From Testudinibacter aquarius (GTDB taxonomy: Bacteria > Pseudomonadota > Gammaproteobacteria > Enterobacterales > Pasteurellaceae): 64,000 bases of DNA. Both the position numbers and the translations under genes were made by a program. The notes below the pieces were generated by a model, which was given only the letters and a program-made list of their open reading frames with translations, searched no databases and was not told the DNA's origin. Position 1 is the first letter of the stretch, and the number at the start of each line of letters is the position of its first letter. Positions 46,402 to 56,224 of this stretch are shown here, piece by piece. The DNA lies in NCBI RefSeq assembly GCF_004342725.1, contig NZ_SMCP01000015.1, positions 1 through 64,000 on the forward strand, written 5' to 3'.

Positions 46402-48549
46402 ATGTCATTTGTCAAAAATAAAATCACTATTGCTATTTTATTGGCCTCTAGTTCGCTAGTGTTTGCCGATCAGCAGTTGGAACAAATTAATGTGACCGCT
46501 GAACAACAGCTTAAACAGTCTTTAGGAGTAAGCAAACTGTCAGCGGAACAGATCAGCAAAAGTGCGGTGACCAATGATATTTCCGAACTGGTGCGCAAAA
46601 TGCCCGGTGTCAATTTGACCGGCAATACTGCAACCGGACAGCGTGGTAACAACCGTCAGATCGATATTCGTGGTATGGGACCGGAAAATACTCTGATTTT
46701 AATCGATGGCAAACCGGTGAGTTCGCGTAATTCGGTGCGTTATAGTTGGCGCGGACAACGGGATACTCGCGGCGATTCTAATTGGGTGCCGGCAGAGGAG
46801 ATTGAATCAATCGAAGTATTGCGTGGTCCGGCAGCAGCACGTTACGGTTCCGGTGCGGCAGGTGGAGTGGTGAATATTACGACCAAAAAAATTAGTGAGG
46901 AGTTGAGTGGAGCGTTAACTTACTACACTAATCAACCTTTTGATAGCAAAGAAGGCACCACGAATCGGGTGGGTTTCAACTTAAACGGACCGCTGGCAGA
47001 TGATGTATTGTCGTTCCGTTTATACGGCAGTGCCAACAAAACAGATGCCGATGCACAGGATATCAATACGTTGCAAAACGGCTCGAATGCGGCAGGCAGA
47101 GAAGGCGTGCGTAACCGTGATATTGCCGGACGGCTTGCTTGGAAAATCAGTCCGCAACAGCTGGTTACCGTCGATGCTTCTTATAGCCGTCAAGGTAATA
47201 TTTATGCTGGTGACACCCAGCATAACAACCCGACCGAATTGACCGAAAATTTATACGGCAGTGAAACCAACCGCATGTATCGTCGCAACTATTCGATCAT
47301 GCATCAAGGTGATTGGTCCTGGGGAACCAGTAAATTGATCGGTAGCTATGAGTACACCACCAATAGCCGCTTGTTAGAAGGTTTAGCCGGTGGCCCGGAA
47401 GGGCGGATCAGCGAGCTAAGTTATGATGACAGTAAACTAAAAAATTCCCGTTTGGCAGGCGAAATCAGCGTGCCGTTTGAATGGGGCGTGCCGCAAGTGG
47501 TCACTTTGGGTGCAGAATTTAATCACGATAGCTTGCAAGATCCGGCATCAATGCGACAAATGTTTGCCGATCGTGCGACTTTTGTCGGCTTGGAAAATTT
47601 GAATAAAGGCAAAACGGCGCAAGACAATTTTTCTGCATTTGTGGAAAATAATCTGTTGTTGAGTGACAGAATCAATTTAATTCCGGCACTACGTGTTGAT
47701 TATAACAGTCGTTCCGGCAGCAAAGTGAGTCCGGGCTTGAATGCGTTTTATCACTTGGACGATCATTGGACGCTGAAAGGCGGGGTGGCACAGGCGTATA
47801 AAGCACCGAATTTATATCAAAGTACGCCGGGATATTTGTTGTTTACCCGTGGCAACGGTTGCCCGATAGGTGATGCGACCCAGTGTTATTTGATAGGGAA
47901 TGACAATTTAAAACCGGAAACCAGTATCAATAAAGAGCTGGGAGTAGAATATAATTTGCGTGACTGGAGCGCTTCTTTTGCTTGGTTCCGCAATGATTAC
48001 CGTAATAAAATTGCAGCCGGCAAGGAATTTTTGCAAAGTGTCAACGGCTATCAATTGCTGGAATGGACTAACATTCCAAGAGCGGTGGTTGAAGGCTTGG
48101 AGGGCAGTTTCACTATGCCACTGACGGACACTTTGAAATGGAGCAACAACTTCACTTATATGCTGCAAAGCAAGGATAAATCGACCGGCAATCCGCTGTC
48201 GATTATCCCGAAATACACTATTAACACCTTCCTTGATTGGCAGATCACACCACAATGGGATACACAATTGAGCGCCACGTTTTATGGACGACAAAAACCG
48301 CGTCAATATGCAGAAAATCGTACTGAAGCCGGTATGAATACCACCGGAGACATTTTGGATACCAGCACCACAATTGGCAGTTATACTTTGGTTGGTTTGA
48401 ACACCGGTTATAAAATCAACAAAAATATTGATGTGCGGCTTGGCGTCAATAACATCTTCAATAAAAAGCTGTATCGCAGTGGCGCCGGCGCCGCAACTTA
48501 CAATGAAAGTGGCACATCAGTTTACGGCAAGTTAAGTGTGAGTTTTTAG
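46402..48549 (+). CDS. TonB-dependent siderophore receptor (FepA/IroN-like)
   Basis: Outer-membrane gated barrel that imports an iron chelate using TonB energy. 715 residues: signal peptide (1-22, VFA), TonB box-like LEQINVTAEQQ at about 26-36, plug domain (RQIDIRGMGPENTLILIDGKPV near residue 87, EVLRGPAAARYGSGAAGGVVNITTKK near 138), then a 22-strand-type barrel ending in SVYGKLSVSF with terminal Phe. The SRNSVRYSWRGQRDTRGDSNWVP plug segment is typical of catecholate (enterobactin-type) receptors. Paired with the divergent esterase. Confidence 0.92.
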   Translation: MSFVKNKITIAILLASSSLVFADQQLEQINVTAEQQLKQSLGVSKLSAEQISKSAVTNDISELVRKMPGVNLTGNTATGQRGNNRQIDIRGMGPENTLILIDGKPVSSRNSVRYSWRGQRDTRGDSNWVPAEEIESIEVLRGPAAARYGSGAAGGVVNITTKKISEELSGALTYYTNQPFDSKEGTTNRVGFNLNGPLADDVLSFRLYGSANKTDADAQDINTLQNGSNAAGREGVRNRDIAGRLAWKISPQQLVTVDASYSRQGNIYAGDTQHNNPTELTENLYGSETNRMYRRNYSIMHQGDWSWGTSKLIGSYEYTTNSRLLEGLAGGPEGRISELSYDDSKLKNSRLAGEISVPFEWGVPQVVTLGAEFNHDSLQDPASMRQMFADRATFVGLENLNKGKTAQDNFSAFVENNLLLSDRINLIPALRVDYNSRSGSKVSPGLNAFYHLDDHWTLKGGVAQAYKAPNLYQSTPGYLLFTRGNGCPIGDATQCYLIGNDNLKPETSINKELGVEYNLRDWSASFAWFRNDYRNKIAAGKEFLQSVNGYQLLEWTNIPRAVVEGLEGSFTMPLTDTLKWSNNFTYMLQSKDKSTGNPLSIIPKYTINTFLDWQITPQWDTQLSATFYGRQKPRQYAENRTEAGMNTTGDILDTSTTIGSYTLVGLNTGYKINKNIDVRLGVNNIFNKKLYRSGAGAATYNESGTSVYGKLSVSF

Positions 48550-48572
48550 TCTTCAGCGATGCTGAAGGACAT

Positions 48573-48602
48573 AAAAAAAGGCGGACTTTTCCGCCTTTTT
48601 TG
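48573..48602. terminator. Bidirectional terminator between receptor and srmB
   Basis: AAAAAAGGCGGA pairs with TCCGCCTTTTTT around a 4-nt loop; T-runs on both strands let it stop both converging genes. Confidence 0.92.
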
Positions 48603-48617
48603 TTGATTTTAATTCCG

Positions 48618-49976
48618 TTATTTTTTGCTGTTGACCGCACTTTGTTCCGTTGGAGTTGCTGTGCGTTGCGGATCGGTCGGTTTACGCCGTTTGCCGATGT
48701 TTTTGCTGTCGCGATGGCGCACTTTGACTTTTTTCTTCTCTTGCTGTTTTTCCGCTTTTTTCTCTTTTAAGCGGGCTTTCTGTTTTTTGCTGACGCTTTT
48801 TTGATCGCCGTCTTTGGGCGGATTGGTGCGGGGTTCAAGCCCTTCGACAATGCGTGATTTTAATGCTTCGTTGGTGTAGCGGCGGATTTTGCCCAGCAGT
48901 TTATAATCGTGTCCTTCCACCAATGAAATGGCATTGCCTTTTTTACCGGCACGGGCGGTGCGACCGATGCGATGCAGGTAAGTGTCGGCACTGTACGGCA
49001 GATCGTAGTTGAAAATATGGCTGATATCCTCAATGTCGATGCCGCGAGCAGCGACATCGGTTGCGACTAAAATCGTTACTACGCCGTTTTTCAGTTTATC
49101 AATCGCATTGTTACGTTGGGTTTGTGCCATTTCGCCTTCCAAATAGGTGCTGCGGATTCCACGTTTACGCAGGTTTTCCGACAGTTCGCGCACCTCTTCG
49201 CGCTTGCGCACAAACACAATGCCACGTTCAACCTCTTCGTTTTCAATCAGGCGTGCCAACAATTTGAATTTATGCTCTTTGCTGTCGGCATGGTACATCC
49301 ATTGTTGGATTTTTTTGCGCTCACGGCGGCTCGGATCAGCGTCAATTTGCACCGGCTCATTCAAAATCCGCTCGGCAAAATCAACCAACAGCTCGCCCTC
49401 TAAGGTGGCTGAAAATAGCAGGGTTTGACGGCGCCAGCGGGTTTCGGCAGAAATGGTTTCCGCATCTTGTCCGAAGCCCATTTGCAGCATGCGGTCTGCT
49501 TCGTCGAAAATCAGGATTTCCACCGCACGGCAATCAAAATTTTCTTCTTTGATGTATTGCAGCAGCCGCCCCGGGGTGGCAACCACAATATCTTGATTTT
49601 TATTAAAAATTTCGCCGTGATTTTGATAAGCCACACCACCGGTGATAGTGGCGATGCTGAGTTTGGTATATTTTGCCAGCTCTTTGGCTTGCTCCGCCAC
49701 TTGCATTGCCAATTCGCGGGTCGGGGTCAGCACCAACACACGAGGGGCTCCCGGTTTGCGGCGTGGGAAATCCAACAGATGCTGAATCGCCGGTAATAAA
49801 AATGCCGCCGTTTTGCCGGTGCCGGTTGGGGCAGAGCCGAGAATATCACGCGCTTCTAACGCATGCGGAATCACTTCCGCCTGAATCAGCATCGGGCGTT
49901 GGTAGTTTTTATCGCGCAGGGCTTTCAGCAGTTCTGGCGCTAAGTCAAATTCTTCAAAATGTTGTGCTGTTGTCAT
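48618..49976 (-). CDS. srmB: DEAD-box RNA helicase SrmB
   Basis: ATP-dependent RNA helicase in early 50S assembly. 452 residues: F-x-x-F-D-L Q motif near residue 8, APTGTGKT near 49, PTRELAMQ near 86, FDEADRM near 156, SATLE near 189, ATDVAARGIDI near 305, HRIGRTARAG near 335. The C-terminal ~75 residues are Lys-rich with a USS, as usual for SrmB. Divergent from trmN, the arrangement also found in E. coli (srmB/yfiC). Confidence 0.95.
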   Translation of the reverse strand: MTTAQHFEEFDLAPELLKALRDKNYQRPMLIQAEVIPHALEARDILGSAPTGTGKTAAFLLPAIQHLLDFPRRKPGAPRVLVLTPTRELAMQVAEQAKELAKYTKLSIATITGGVAYQNHGEIFNKNQDIVVATPGRLLQYIKEENFDCRAVEILIFDEADRMLQMGFGQDAETISAETRWRRQTLLFSATLEGELLVDFAERILNEPVQIDADPSRRERKKIQQWMYHADSKEHKFKLLARLIENEEVERGIVFVRKREEVRELSENLRKRGIRSTYLEGEMAQTQRNNAIDKLKNGVVTILVATDVAARGIDIEDISHIFNYDLPYSADTYLHRIGRTARAGKKGNAISLVEGHDYKLLGKIRRYTNEALKSRIVEGLEPRTNPPKDGDQKSVSKKQKARLKEKKAEKQQEKKKVKVRHRDSKNIGKRRKPTDPQRTATPTEQSAVNSKK

Positions 49977-50101
49977 AAATTACCTCAATCTTTTTATGTG
50001 TTGATTATAGCCTGTTTTACTTCAGCCGTCTTAAATTTGTCTGTGGTAGAATTATCCTTTATTTTTTGTTCTCATTTATCAACAGACCCTAAGGATCTTC
50101 A

Positions 50102-50836
50102 ATGTCGACATTCCAATTTAAACAATTTGCTGTTGCGCATGATCGTTGTGCGATGAAAGTTGGTACGGACAGCATTTTGCTGGGGGCGTGGGCGGAGACT
50201 GCTCAAGTGCGGTCGGTGTTGGATATCGGTTGTGGCAGTGGTTTGTTGGCATTGATGTTGGCGCAACGGTTGGCACAGCAGGGGGAGGATTATCATATCA
50301 CCGCCTTGGAAATCGACTCGGCGGCGGCACGGCAGGCGGCGCAAAATATACGGCAATCAATGTGGGCGTCGCGAATGGAAGTGATTCATCACGATCTTTT
50401 TGAGTATGTGAGGCAGGTTAAACCGCACTTTGATCTGATTATTGCCAATCCACCGTATTTTAATGGCGGTGTGGAATGCCGTGATGCGCAACGGCAGACA
50501 GCACGTTATATGGCGCAACAAGGACATCTGGCTTGGGTGTTGGCGGCGCAGGGGATGTTAAATCCCAGCGGTAAAATAGCCTGGGTGTTGCCGTACGACA
50601 TGGCACAGCATTTACGACAAGCACTATCGAAAACCGTATTGTATTGTGCTAAATGGGTTGAGGTTATCACCAAACAGGGCAAAGCGCCGCAGCGGGTTTT
50701 ACTGGAGTTTAGGTTATTACCTGAAAGTGCGGTTCAACCACAAACAGAACGCAGTGAAATCACGATTTATCAGGCGGATAATCAATATCATCCGGATTTT
50801 ATCAACTTAACCAAAGCATTTTATCTCAAATTCTGA
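50102..50836 (+). CDS. trmN: tRNA1(Val) (adenine-37-N6)-methyltransferase
   Basis: Methylates A37 of tRNA-Val1 with S-adenosylmethionine. 244 residues with Rossmann motif VLDIGCGSGLLALMLAQR near residue 39 and the N6-adenine motif IIANPPYFNGG near residue 115. The motif matches E. coli YfiC/TrmN, whose srmB neighbour is also conserved here. Confidence 0.93.
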   Translation: MSTFQFKQFAVAHDRCAMKVGTDSILLGAWAETAQVRSVLDIGCGSGLLALMLAQRLAQQGEDYHITALEIDSAAARQAAQNIRQSMWASRMEVIHHDLFEYVRQVKPHFDLIIANPPYFNGGVECRDAQRQTARYMAQQGHLAWVLAAQGMLNPSGKIAWVLPYDMAQHLRQALSKTVLYCAKWVEVITKQGKAPQRVLLEFRLLPESAVQPQTERSEITIYQADNQYHPDFINLTKAFYLKF

Positions 50837-50876
50837 TACCGCACTTTGCTTTTGCTTAAACGGGCAAAGTGCGGTC
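50835..50876 (+). repeat. Left direct repeat of the vapBC cassette (USS-pair terminator)
   Basis: 42 bp, 40 identical to 51603-51644 in the same orientation. Each copy is itself an inverted USS pair (ACCGCACTTTGC...GCAAAGTGCGGT) around a loop. It starts at the trmN stop codon. Confidence 0.93.
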
Positions 50877-50889
50877 AACTGTGTGAAGC

Positions 50890-51282
50890 CTAAATCCAAT
50901 TTTCTAATTTAAGCGTCGTAATTCGTTGAAACTCTTTGGTGTTGTTAGTGACCAGCGTGCAGTCGAGCGCCAGCGCTTGTGCGGCAATCAGCATGTCTAA
51001 ACTGCCGATCAGTTGTCCACTCTTTTCCAGATTATGTCGCAGTTGTGCGTAATGCCAGATTGCTGATTCTTCCAACGGTATAATGTCCAGTGGTGTCAGG
51101 AATTTTTGCAGTGCAATTTTATTTTTTTGCGAGCCTGATTTTTCAACTCCAAACGCCAATTCAGCAGCAGTAATGCTGGAGATACAAAGCTCACCTAGAC
51201 GATAGGCGTTAAATTTTTCAAATACTTGTGGCGGTTTATGGTTGATAATGTAGATACAGATATTGGTATCGAGCATGTACAT
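50890..51282 (-). CDS. vapC: VapC-type PIN-domain toxin
   Basis: A PIN-domain ribonuclease; characterised VapC toxins cut tRNA-fMet or rRNA. 130 residues with the acidic site spread as usual: MLDTNICIYII (D5), ITAAELAFGV (E near 41), GSLDMLIAAQALAL (D near 96) and LVTNNTKEFQRI at the end (N/D near 114). Its ATG shares one base with the vapB stop (TGATG). Flanked, with vapB, by 42-bp repeats. Confidence 0.93.
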   Translation of the reverse strand: MYMLDTNICIYIINHKPPQVFEKFNAYRLGELCISSITAAELAFGVEKSGSQKNKIALQKFLTPLDIIPLEESAIWHYAQLRHNLEKSGQLIGSLDMLIAAQALALDCTLVTNNTKEFQRITTLKLENWI

Positions 51283-51512
51283 CAGAGCAATTCCTCTCGA
51301 ACAGTTGCCGTTTGCTCGGCACGCGTTATTTCAAAATCAGTTTCAAATTCGTCGAGCGCTTCTGCCATCATCTGCCAAGGATTGTCTAACGGCAATAATA
51401 AAACACCATTACCGAAATGTTTAATGCTGACTTCATCGCCGTCGAAGCGATATTTTTTCGGCAGACGAACCGCCTGGCTGCGACCGGTGGTAAAAATTTT
51501 TGCGGTTTCCAT
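51282..51512 (-). CDS. vapB: VapB-type antitoxin
   Basis: 76 residues from ATG 51512 with a GGGGAG ribosome site. The N-terminal [23 protein letters not shown] is an AbrB/SpoVT swapped-hairpin DNA-binding domain; the acidic C-terminus ([26 protein letters not shown]) would block VapC. Preceded by a palindromic operator, so likely self-repressing with VapC. Confidence 0.92.
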   Translation of the reverse strand: METAKIFTTGRSQAVRLPKKYRFDGDEVSIKHFGNGVLLLPLDNPWQMMAEALDEFETDFEITRAEQTATVREELL

Positions 51513-51527
51513 TGTATATCTCCCCTT

Positions 51528-51541
51528 CTGATAGCTATCAG
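51528..51541. promoter_or_regulatory. vapBC operator palindrome
   Basis: Perfect 14-bp palindrome CTGATAGCTATCAG 16 bp before vapB. A minus-strand promoter, TTGTTT, 16 bp, TATACT, lies just upstream and would be blocked by binding here. Confidence 0.72.
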
Positions 51542-51602
51542 TAGTATATATCATATAGTGCGGAAAACAAGCGATGATGAAGCGATAGCAAATCGAATGT
51601 AG

Positions 51603-51644
51603 GATACCGCACTTTGCTTTTACTTACACGGGCAAAGTGCGGTC
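51603..51644 (+). repeat. Right direct repeat of the vapBC cassette (USS-pair terminator)
   Basis: Matches 50835-50876 with two differences, both in the loop. It sits 5 bp from the pnuC stop, where a terminator for pnuC is expected. Confidence 0.93.
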
Positions 51645-51649
51645 TTGAG

Positions 51650-52339
51650 TTAGCGTTGAATCGGGTTTTGTTTAGAGAGTTTGGTCCAGTTGTAGTAGCC
51701 GTAAAGCGAGTTGAGCAAATAGGCGGAGTACATCAGATACATCGCAGTGGTGTCTGCCCACAGGATAATCGAGAGAATGTTGATGATGATCCAAAAGTTC
51801 CACTGTTCACGATAGCGCAGCAGCATCAGCAATTGTGCCACCACGACCATCACGGTGGTGACGCCGTCCAGTCCGATAGAGTTGCCGTCGGTGGTTTTTA
51901 GAAATCCGATAAACAATGCTGAGCCGACCACTATGCAGAACAGTGTGATTAACCAGCCCTGAAAACTCAAGGTTTTTGCCAGCACACTGTCGTTGTTGTC
52001 GTTATTGTTCATGTTGGCTTTCCAAAGAAAATAGCCGATAAATTGCGACGGGATATACACATAAAGTGCGGTGCTCATTTCGCCATAGAATTTGTTGTCC
52101 CAGGATACGTAGAAATAGGTGTAGGCAAAAATCAGTCCAAAGAAATAGTTACTGATTTTTCCCTTACTGACAAATACCACACACAGCAAACCGCTGATGC
52201 CGGAGACCACCGCCAGCAGCGATTCCGGTTGATAAATGTAGACGCCGATTTGCAGTGCCAGAAACAAAAAAATCCAGGCGGCTTCAAATTTTGTCCAACC
52301 GGAAAACAGTTCGTTTTTAATCAAGGTCAGATAGTTCAT
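51650..52339 (-). CDS. pnuC: Nicotinamide riboside transporter PnuC
   Basis: Inner-membrane transporter for nicotinamide riboside, the NAD precursor that V-factor-dependent Pasteurellaceae must take up. 229 residues with about seven hydrophobic segments. The signature region WNFWIIINILSIILWADTTAMYLMYSAYLLNSLYGYYNW lies at the C-terminal third. Convergent with trmN once vapBC is disregarded. Confidence 0.92.
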   Translation of the reverse strand: MNYLTLIKNELFSGWTKFEAAWIFLFLALQIGVYIYQPESLLAVVSGISGLLCVVFVSKGKISNYFFGLIFAYTYFYVSWDNKFYGEMSTALYVYIPSQFIGYFLWKANMNNNDNNDSVLAKTLSFQGWLITLFCIVVGSALFIGFLKTTDGNSIGLDGVTTVMVVVAQLLMLLRYREQWNFWIIINILSIILWADTTAMYLMYSAYLLNSLYGYYNWTKLSKQNPIQR

Positions 52340-52534
52340 AGGAAATCCTTTACAGGGGAAGTGTGGCTGAATTATAGCCTAGATCTTTTATTGACCGCCA
52401 GCGTAAAAAGGGCAAAATGCGGATCTTTGATATTTTCATCTTTTTTAGTGGAAAAGGGTAAACTAGAGGCGTAGTTTCATCTATAATCAGCGCCTTTTTA
52501 GTTGGATTAGAGTAAACAGTTTTAGAGAAAAGAG

Positions 52535-55450
52535 ATGACGGCATTTGTAATCGGACAACGCTGGATCAGCGAGAGTGAAAACGGATTGGGTTTGGGGATT
52601 GTGGTCGGCATGGATCAGCGCACGGTGACATTGTTGTTTCCTGCCGCAGAGGAGCAGCGGGTGTATGCCTTTGCTTCTGCGCCGCTGACCCGGGTGCAGT
52701 TTAATCCGGGCGATAGCGTTAAGCACCATCAAGGGTGGCAGTTGCAAGTGGTGGAAGTGCATGAGCAGCAAGGCGTGTTGAGCTATCAGGGCGTACGCTT
52801 GGATAACGGCGAAAGTGCGGTGCTGCGCGAAATGGAATTGGATCATAAAATTTCGTTCAGCAAACCGCAAGATCGCCTGTTTGCGGCACAAATCGATCGC
52901 AACGAACATTTTAATCTGCGTTTTCAAGCGTTAACACATCAGCAAGCACAATTTCAATCGCCGCTGCGTGGCTTGCGCGGCATTCGTGCCGGTTTGATTC
53001 CGCATCAGTTGCACATCGCCACCGAAGTCGGTCATCGGATTGCGCCGCGCGTGTTGTTGGCGGACGAAGTGGGCTTAGGCAAAACCATTGAAGCCGGTAT
53101 GATTTTGCAACAACAACGCTTCAGCGGCAAAGCTGAACGGGTGTTGATTATTGTGCCGGAAAGTTTGCAGCACCAATGGTTGGTGGAGATGCTGCGCCGT
53201 TTTAACCTGCCTTTTTCGTTGTTTGATGAGGAACGTAGCCAAGATTTTGATGGGCAGAATGGGGAAAGTGCGCAGCAAAATCCATTTGACACTGAAGCCT
53301 TGGTGATCTGCTCGTTGGATTGGCTGGTGCAGCAGCCGAGCCGTGCTGCCCAACTTGGCGCCAGCCAATGGGATATGCTGATTGTCGATGAGGCGCACCA
53401 TTTGCAATGGAGTGAAAGCCAGCCTAGCGCTGAATATCAACTGATCGAAACCCTGGCACAGCAGATTCCGTCAGTGCTGCTGCTGACTGCGACCCCGGAA
53501 CAACTGGGGCAAGAGAGCCATTTTGCCCGTTTGAAACTGCTCGATCCGGAACGTTTTTACGATTACACCGCTTTCGTGCAAGAACAACAGCAATATCAGC
53601 CGGTGGCCGATGCGGTCAATACGTTATTAAACGATAAGACGCTCAGTGCAAGCGAGCAAAACAGCATTGCCGATCTGTTATCCGAGCAAGACATTGAGCC
53701 GCTATTTAAAATTATCAACGGCAAGCAGTCCTCAGTCGAGCAGCAGACAGCGGCAAGACAAGAGCTGATCAGTAATCTGATTGACCGCCACGGCACCAGC
53801 CGGGTACTGTTTCGTAATACCCGCCAAGCGGTGAAAGGCTTTCCAAACCGCACTTTACACCAGATTAAGCTGGCATTGCCGAAACAGTATCAAAATGCAC
53901 TCAAAGTGTGGCAGATGTTGGGCGAAGATGTGGCCGACGACGTGTTGTTTTACCCGGAAATGCTGTTCCAAAAACTTAATCCGAGCGCAGCATGGTGGGA
54001 TTTCGATCCGCGTATTGAGTGGCTGCTCACCTTCCTGAAAAATCACCGTGATGAAAAAATCCTGCTAATCTGTCAACATGCGAATACGGCGATTCAGTTG
54101 GAACAAATCTTGCGTGAAAAAGAGGGAATTCGTGCGGCAGTGTTCCATGAAAAAATGAGCATTATTGAGCGTGACAAAGCCGCCGCCTATTTTGCGCAGC
54201 ACGAAGACGGCGCACAAATTTTGCTCAGCTCGACCATCGGTTCAGAAGGACGCAATTTTCAGTTTGCTTCGAATTTGGTATTGTTCAATTTGCCGACCAA
54301 TCCTGATCTGTTGGAGCAGTGTATCGGACGCTTGGATCGGATCGGGCAGCAACACGATATTCAAATTTATGTGCCGTTTTTTGCCGACAGCAGCCAGCAG
54401 CTGCTAGCACAGTGGTATCACGACGGCTTGAACGCTTTTGAAGAAACCTGCCCGATGGGCGCAGCGATTTTTGCACAACACAAAGTGCGGTTGCAGGCGT
54501 TTTTAAGCGAGACGGCAGACGGCGACGATTTTGCTCAATTTGTTAAAACCACGCGCCAACAGCGCGAGCAACTGAAATTGGAGTTGGAACAAGGACGCGA
54601 TCGTCTGTTGGAACTGAATTCCAACGGCGGTGAATCGGCACAGCAGCTGGCGGCGGATATTGCGAGTAACGATGCAGCCACTGATTTGATTCAATTCAGC
54701 CTAAATCTTTTTGATATTATTGGCTTGGAACAGGAAGATCTCGGCGAAAAAAGCATTGTAATCCACCCGACCGGGCATATGCTGGTGCCGGATTTTCCCG
54801 GTTTGAAGGAGGACGGCAGCACTGTCACCTTTGATCGCCAGTTGGCACTTGCCCGGGAAGAACTGGAATTTCTGACCTGGGATCATCCGATGATTCGTAA
54901 CGGCATTGATTTGATCACGGCCGGCGACATCGGCAAAAGTGCGGTTGCGGTATTGGTCAACAAAGCGTTGCCGGCAGGTACTTTGTTGCTGGAACTGATT
55001 TATGTGGTGGAAGTGCAAGCCCCGCCGGGGTTGCAGCTCACCCGTTTCTTACCGCCGACCCCGATTCGCCTGTTGCTCGACAGCAAAGGCAATGATTTAT
55101 CGGACAAAGTGGCGATCAGCGCATTGCAAAAACAGCTCAAGCCAATCGGCAAAAATATGGCGAATAAAGTGGTGAAAATGACGCGAAGTGCGATTGAACA
55201 CGCCTTGCAACAGGGTGAAAATCTGATCGCCGCCAAAGCGCACGCCTTGATTGAAGCGGCAAAGCGCAACGCCGAACAGCAACTGAACGGCGAATACCAA
55301 CGTTTGACCGCACTGCAAGCGGTGAATAAAAATATCCGCCAAGACGAAGTCATCGCACTGGAACAACTGCAACAGCAGTCGTTACAGCAACTACAACAAG
55401 CCACGTGGCGCTTGGACAGCTTGCGGTTGATTGTCAGTAACAAGGAATAG
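52535..55450 (+). CDS. rapA: RNA polymerase-associated protein RapA
   Basis: Swi2/Snf2 ATPase that recycles stalled RNA polymerase. 971 residues. N-terminal Tudor-like domains, then helicase motifs: [17 protein letters not shown] near residue 173 (motif I), VDEAHHL near 285 (II), LLLTATPEQ near 318 (III), and [20 protein letters not shown] near 597 (VI). A DEAH-type box and this length are specific to RapA. rluA follows after 15 bp. Confidence 0.97.
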   Translation: MTAFVIGQRWISESENGLGLGIVVGMDQRTVTLLFPAAEEQRVYAFASAPLTRVQFNPGDSVKHHQGWQLQVVEVHEQQGVLSYQGVRLDNGESAVLREMELDHKISFSKPQDRLFAAQIDRNEHFNLRFQALTHQQAQFQSPLRGLRGIRAGLIPHQLHIATEVGHRIAPRVLLADEVGLGKTIEAGMILQQQRFSGKAERVLIIVPESLQHQWLVEMLRRFNLPFSLFDEERSQDFDGQNGESAQQNPFDTEALVICSLDWLVQQPSRAAQLGASQWDMLIVDEAHHLQWSESQPSAEYQLIETLAQQIPSVLLLTATPEQLGQESHFARLKLLDPERFYDYTAFVQEQQQYQPVADAVNTLLNDKTLSASEQNSIADLLSEQDIEPLFKIINGKQSSVEQQTAARQELISNLIDRHGTSRVLFRNTRQAVKGFPNRTLHQIKLALPKQYQNALKVWQMLGEDVADDVLFYPEMLFQKLNPSAAWWDFDPRIEWLLTFLKNHRDEKILLICQHANTAIQLEQILREKEGIRAAVFHEKMSIIERDKAAAYFAQHEDGAQILLSSTIGSEGRNFQFASNLVLFNLPTNPDLLEQCIGRLDRIGQQHDIQIYVPFFADSSQQLLAQWYHDGLNAFEETCPMGAAIFAQHKVRLQAFLSETADGDDFAQFVKTTRQQREQLKLELEQGRDRLLELNSNGGESAQQLAADIASNDAATDLIQFSLNLFDIIGLEQEDLGEKSIVIHPTGHMLVPDFPGLKEDGSTVTFDRQLALAREELEFLTWDHPMIRNGIDLITAGDIGKSAVAVLVNKALPAGTLLLELIYVVEVQAPPGLQLTRFLPPTPIRLLLDSKGNDLSDKVAISALQKQLKPIGKNMANKVVKMTRSAIEHALQQGENLIAAKAHALIEAAKRNAEQQLNGEYQRLTALQAVNKNIRQDEVIALEQLQQQSLQQLQQATWRLDSLRLIVSNKE

Positions 55451-55465
55451 CGAGAAGGAAACAGC

Positions 55466-56125
55466 ATGGCACTGATTCATTACGATCCGCCGAGTGAGCC
55501 TTGGCTGGAAATTGTTTATCAGGATAACTATCTGGCGGCGATCAACAAGCCGAGCGGCTTGCTGTCGGTACCGGGTAACCGCCCGGAATATCTCGACAGC
55601 GCCACTACTCGAGTGCGGCAAAAGTTCGGCTTTGCCGAAGCAGTGCACCGTTTGGACATGGCAACCAGTGGCATTATCCTGTTTGCGTTAAGCAAAAAAG
55701 CCGAGCAGGAACTGAAGCGCCAGTTTCGTGATCGTGAAACCAAAAAGCACTATCAGGCATTGGTGTGGGGGCACCCTGACGCCGACGACGGATTTATCAA
55801 CCTGCCGCTGATTTGCGACTGGGAAAATCGTCCACGCCAGAAAATTTGTTATCAAAACGGCAAAAGAGCGGTCACCCATTACCAAGTGCTGCAACGCTAT
55901 CCAAACAACACTGCCCGTGTGCGTCTGACCCCGATTACTGGACGTTCGCACCAACTGCGGGTGCACATGTTGGCGCTCGGACATCCGATTTTGGGCGACA
56001 AGTTCTACGCCCACCCCGCCGCCAAAGCCCTGGCGCCACGGTTGTGCCTGCATGCCGAATCCTTGACCGTGACCCACCCGATCAGCGGTGAGCCGATAAC
56101 CTTTGCGGTTGAAGCTGAGTTTTAG
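55466..56125 (+). CDS. rluA: Pseudouridine synthase RluA
   Basis: Makes pseudouridine in 23S rRNA (746) and tRNA (32). 219 residues, RluA-type length. IVYQDNYLAAINKPSGLLSVPG near residue 16, catalytic HRLDMATSGIILFAL near residue 62 with the active Asp, and TGRSHQLRVHMLALGHPILGDKFYA near residue 159. The rapA-rluA pair also occurs in H. influenzae. The ATPase cassette begins 16 bp after its stop. Confidence 0.96.
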   Translation: MALIHYDPPSEPWLEIVYQDNYLAAINKPSGLLSVPGNRPEYLDSATTRVRQKFGFAEAVHRLDMATSGIILFALSKKAEQELKRQFRDRETKKHYQALVWGHPDADDGFINLPLICDWENRPRQKICYQNGKRAVTHYQVLQRYPNNTARVRLTPITGRSHQLRVHMLALGHPILGDKFYAHPAAKALAPRLCLHAESLTVTHPISGEPITFAVEAEF

Positions 56126-56140
56126 TTCCGCAAAGCGGGT

Positions 56141-56193
56141 AAAATTGGCTGAAATTATACTCAACTTGTATAATTATACATTGTGAGTATAAT
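56141..56193 (+). repeat. Left border repeat of the ATPase cassette
   Basis: Two overlapping palindromes of form ATTATAC-N7-GTATAAT at 56154-56174 and 56173-56193, plus an extra GTATAAT at 56197. Bases 56141-56160 match 57288-57307 at 19 of 20 positions. GTATAAT contains a -10 hexamer, so promoter activity for the ATPase gene is also possible. Confidence 0.88.
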
Positions 56194-56224
56194 TTAGTAT
56201 AATTTTATCCAGCCGGGGGGATTT

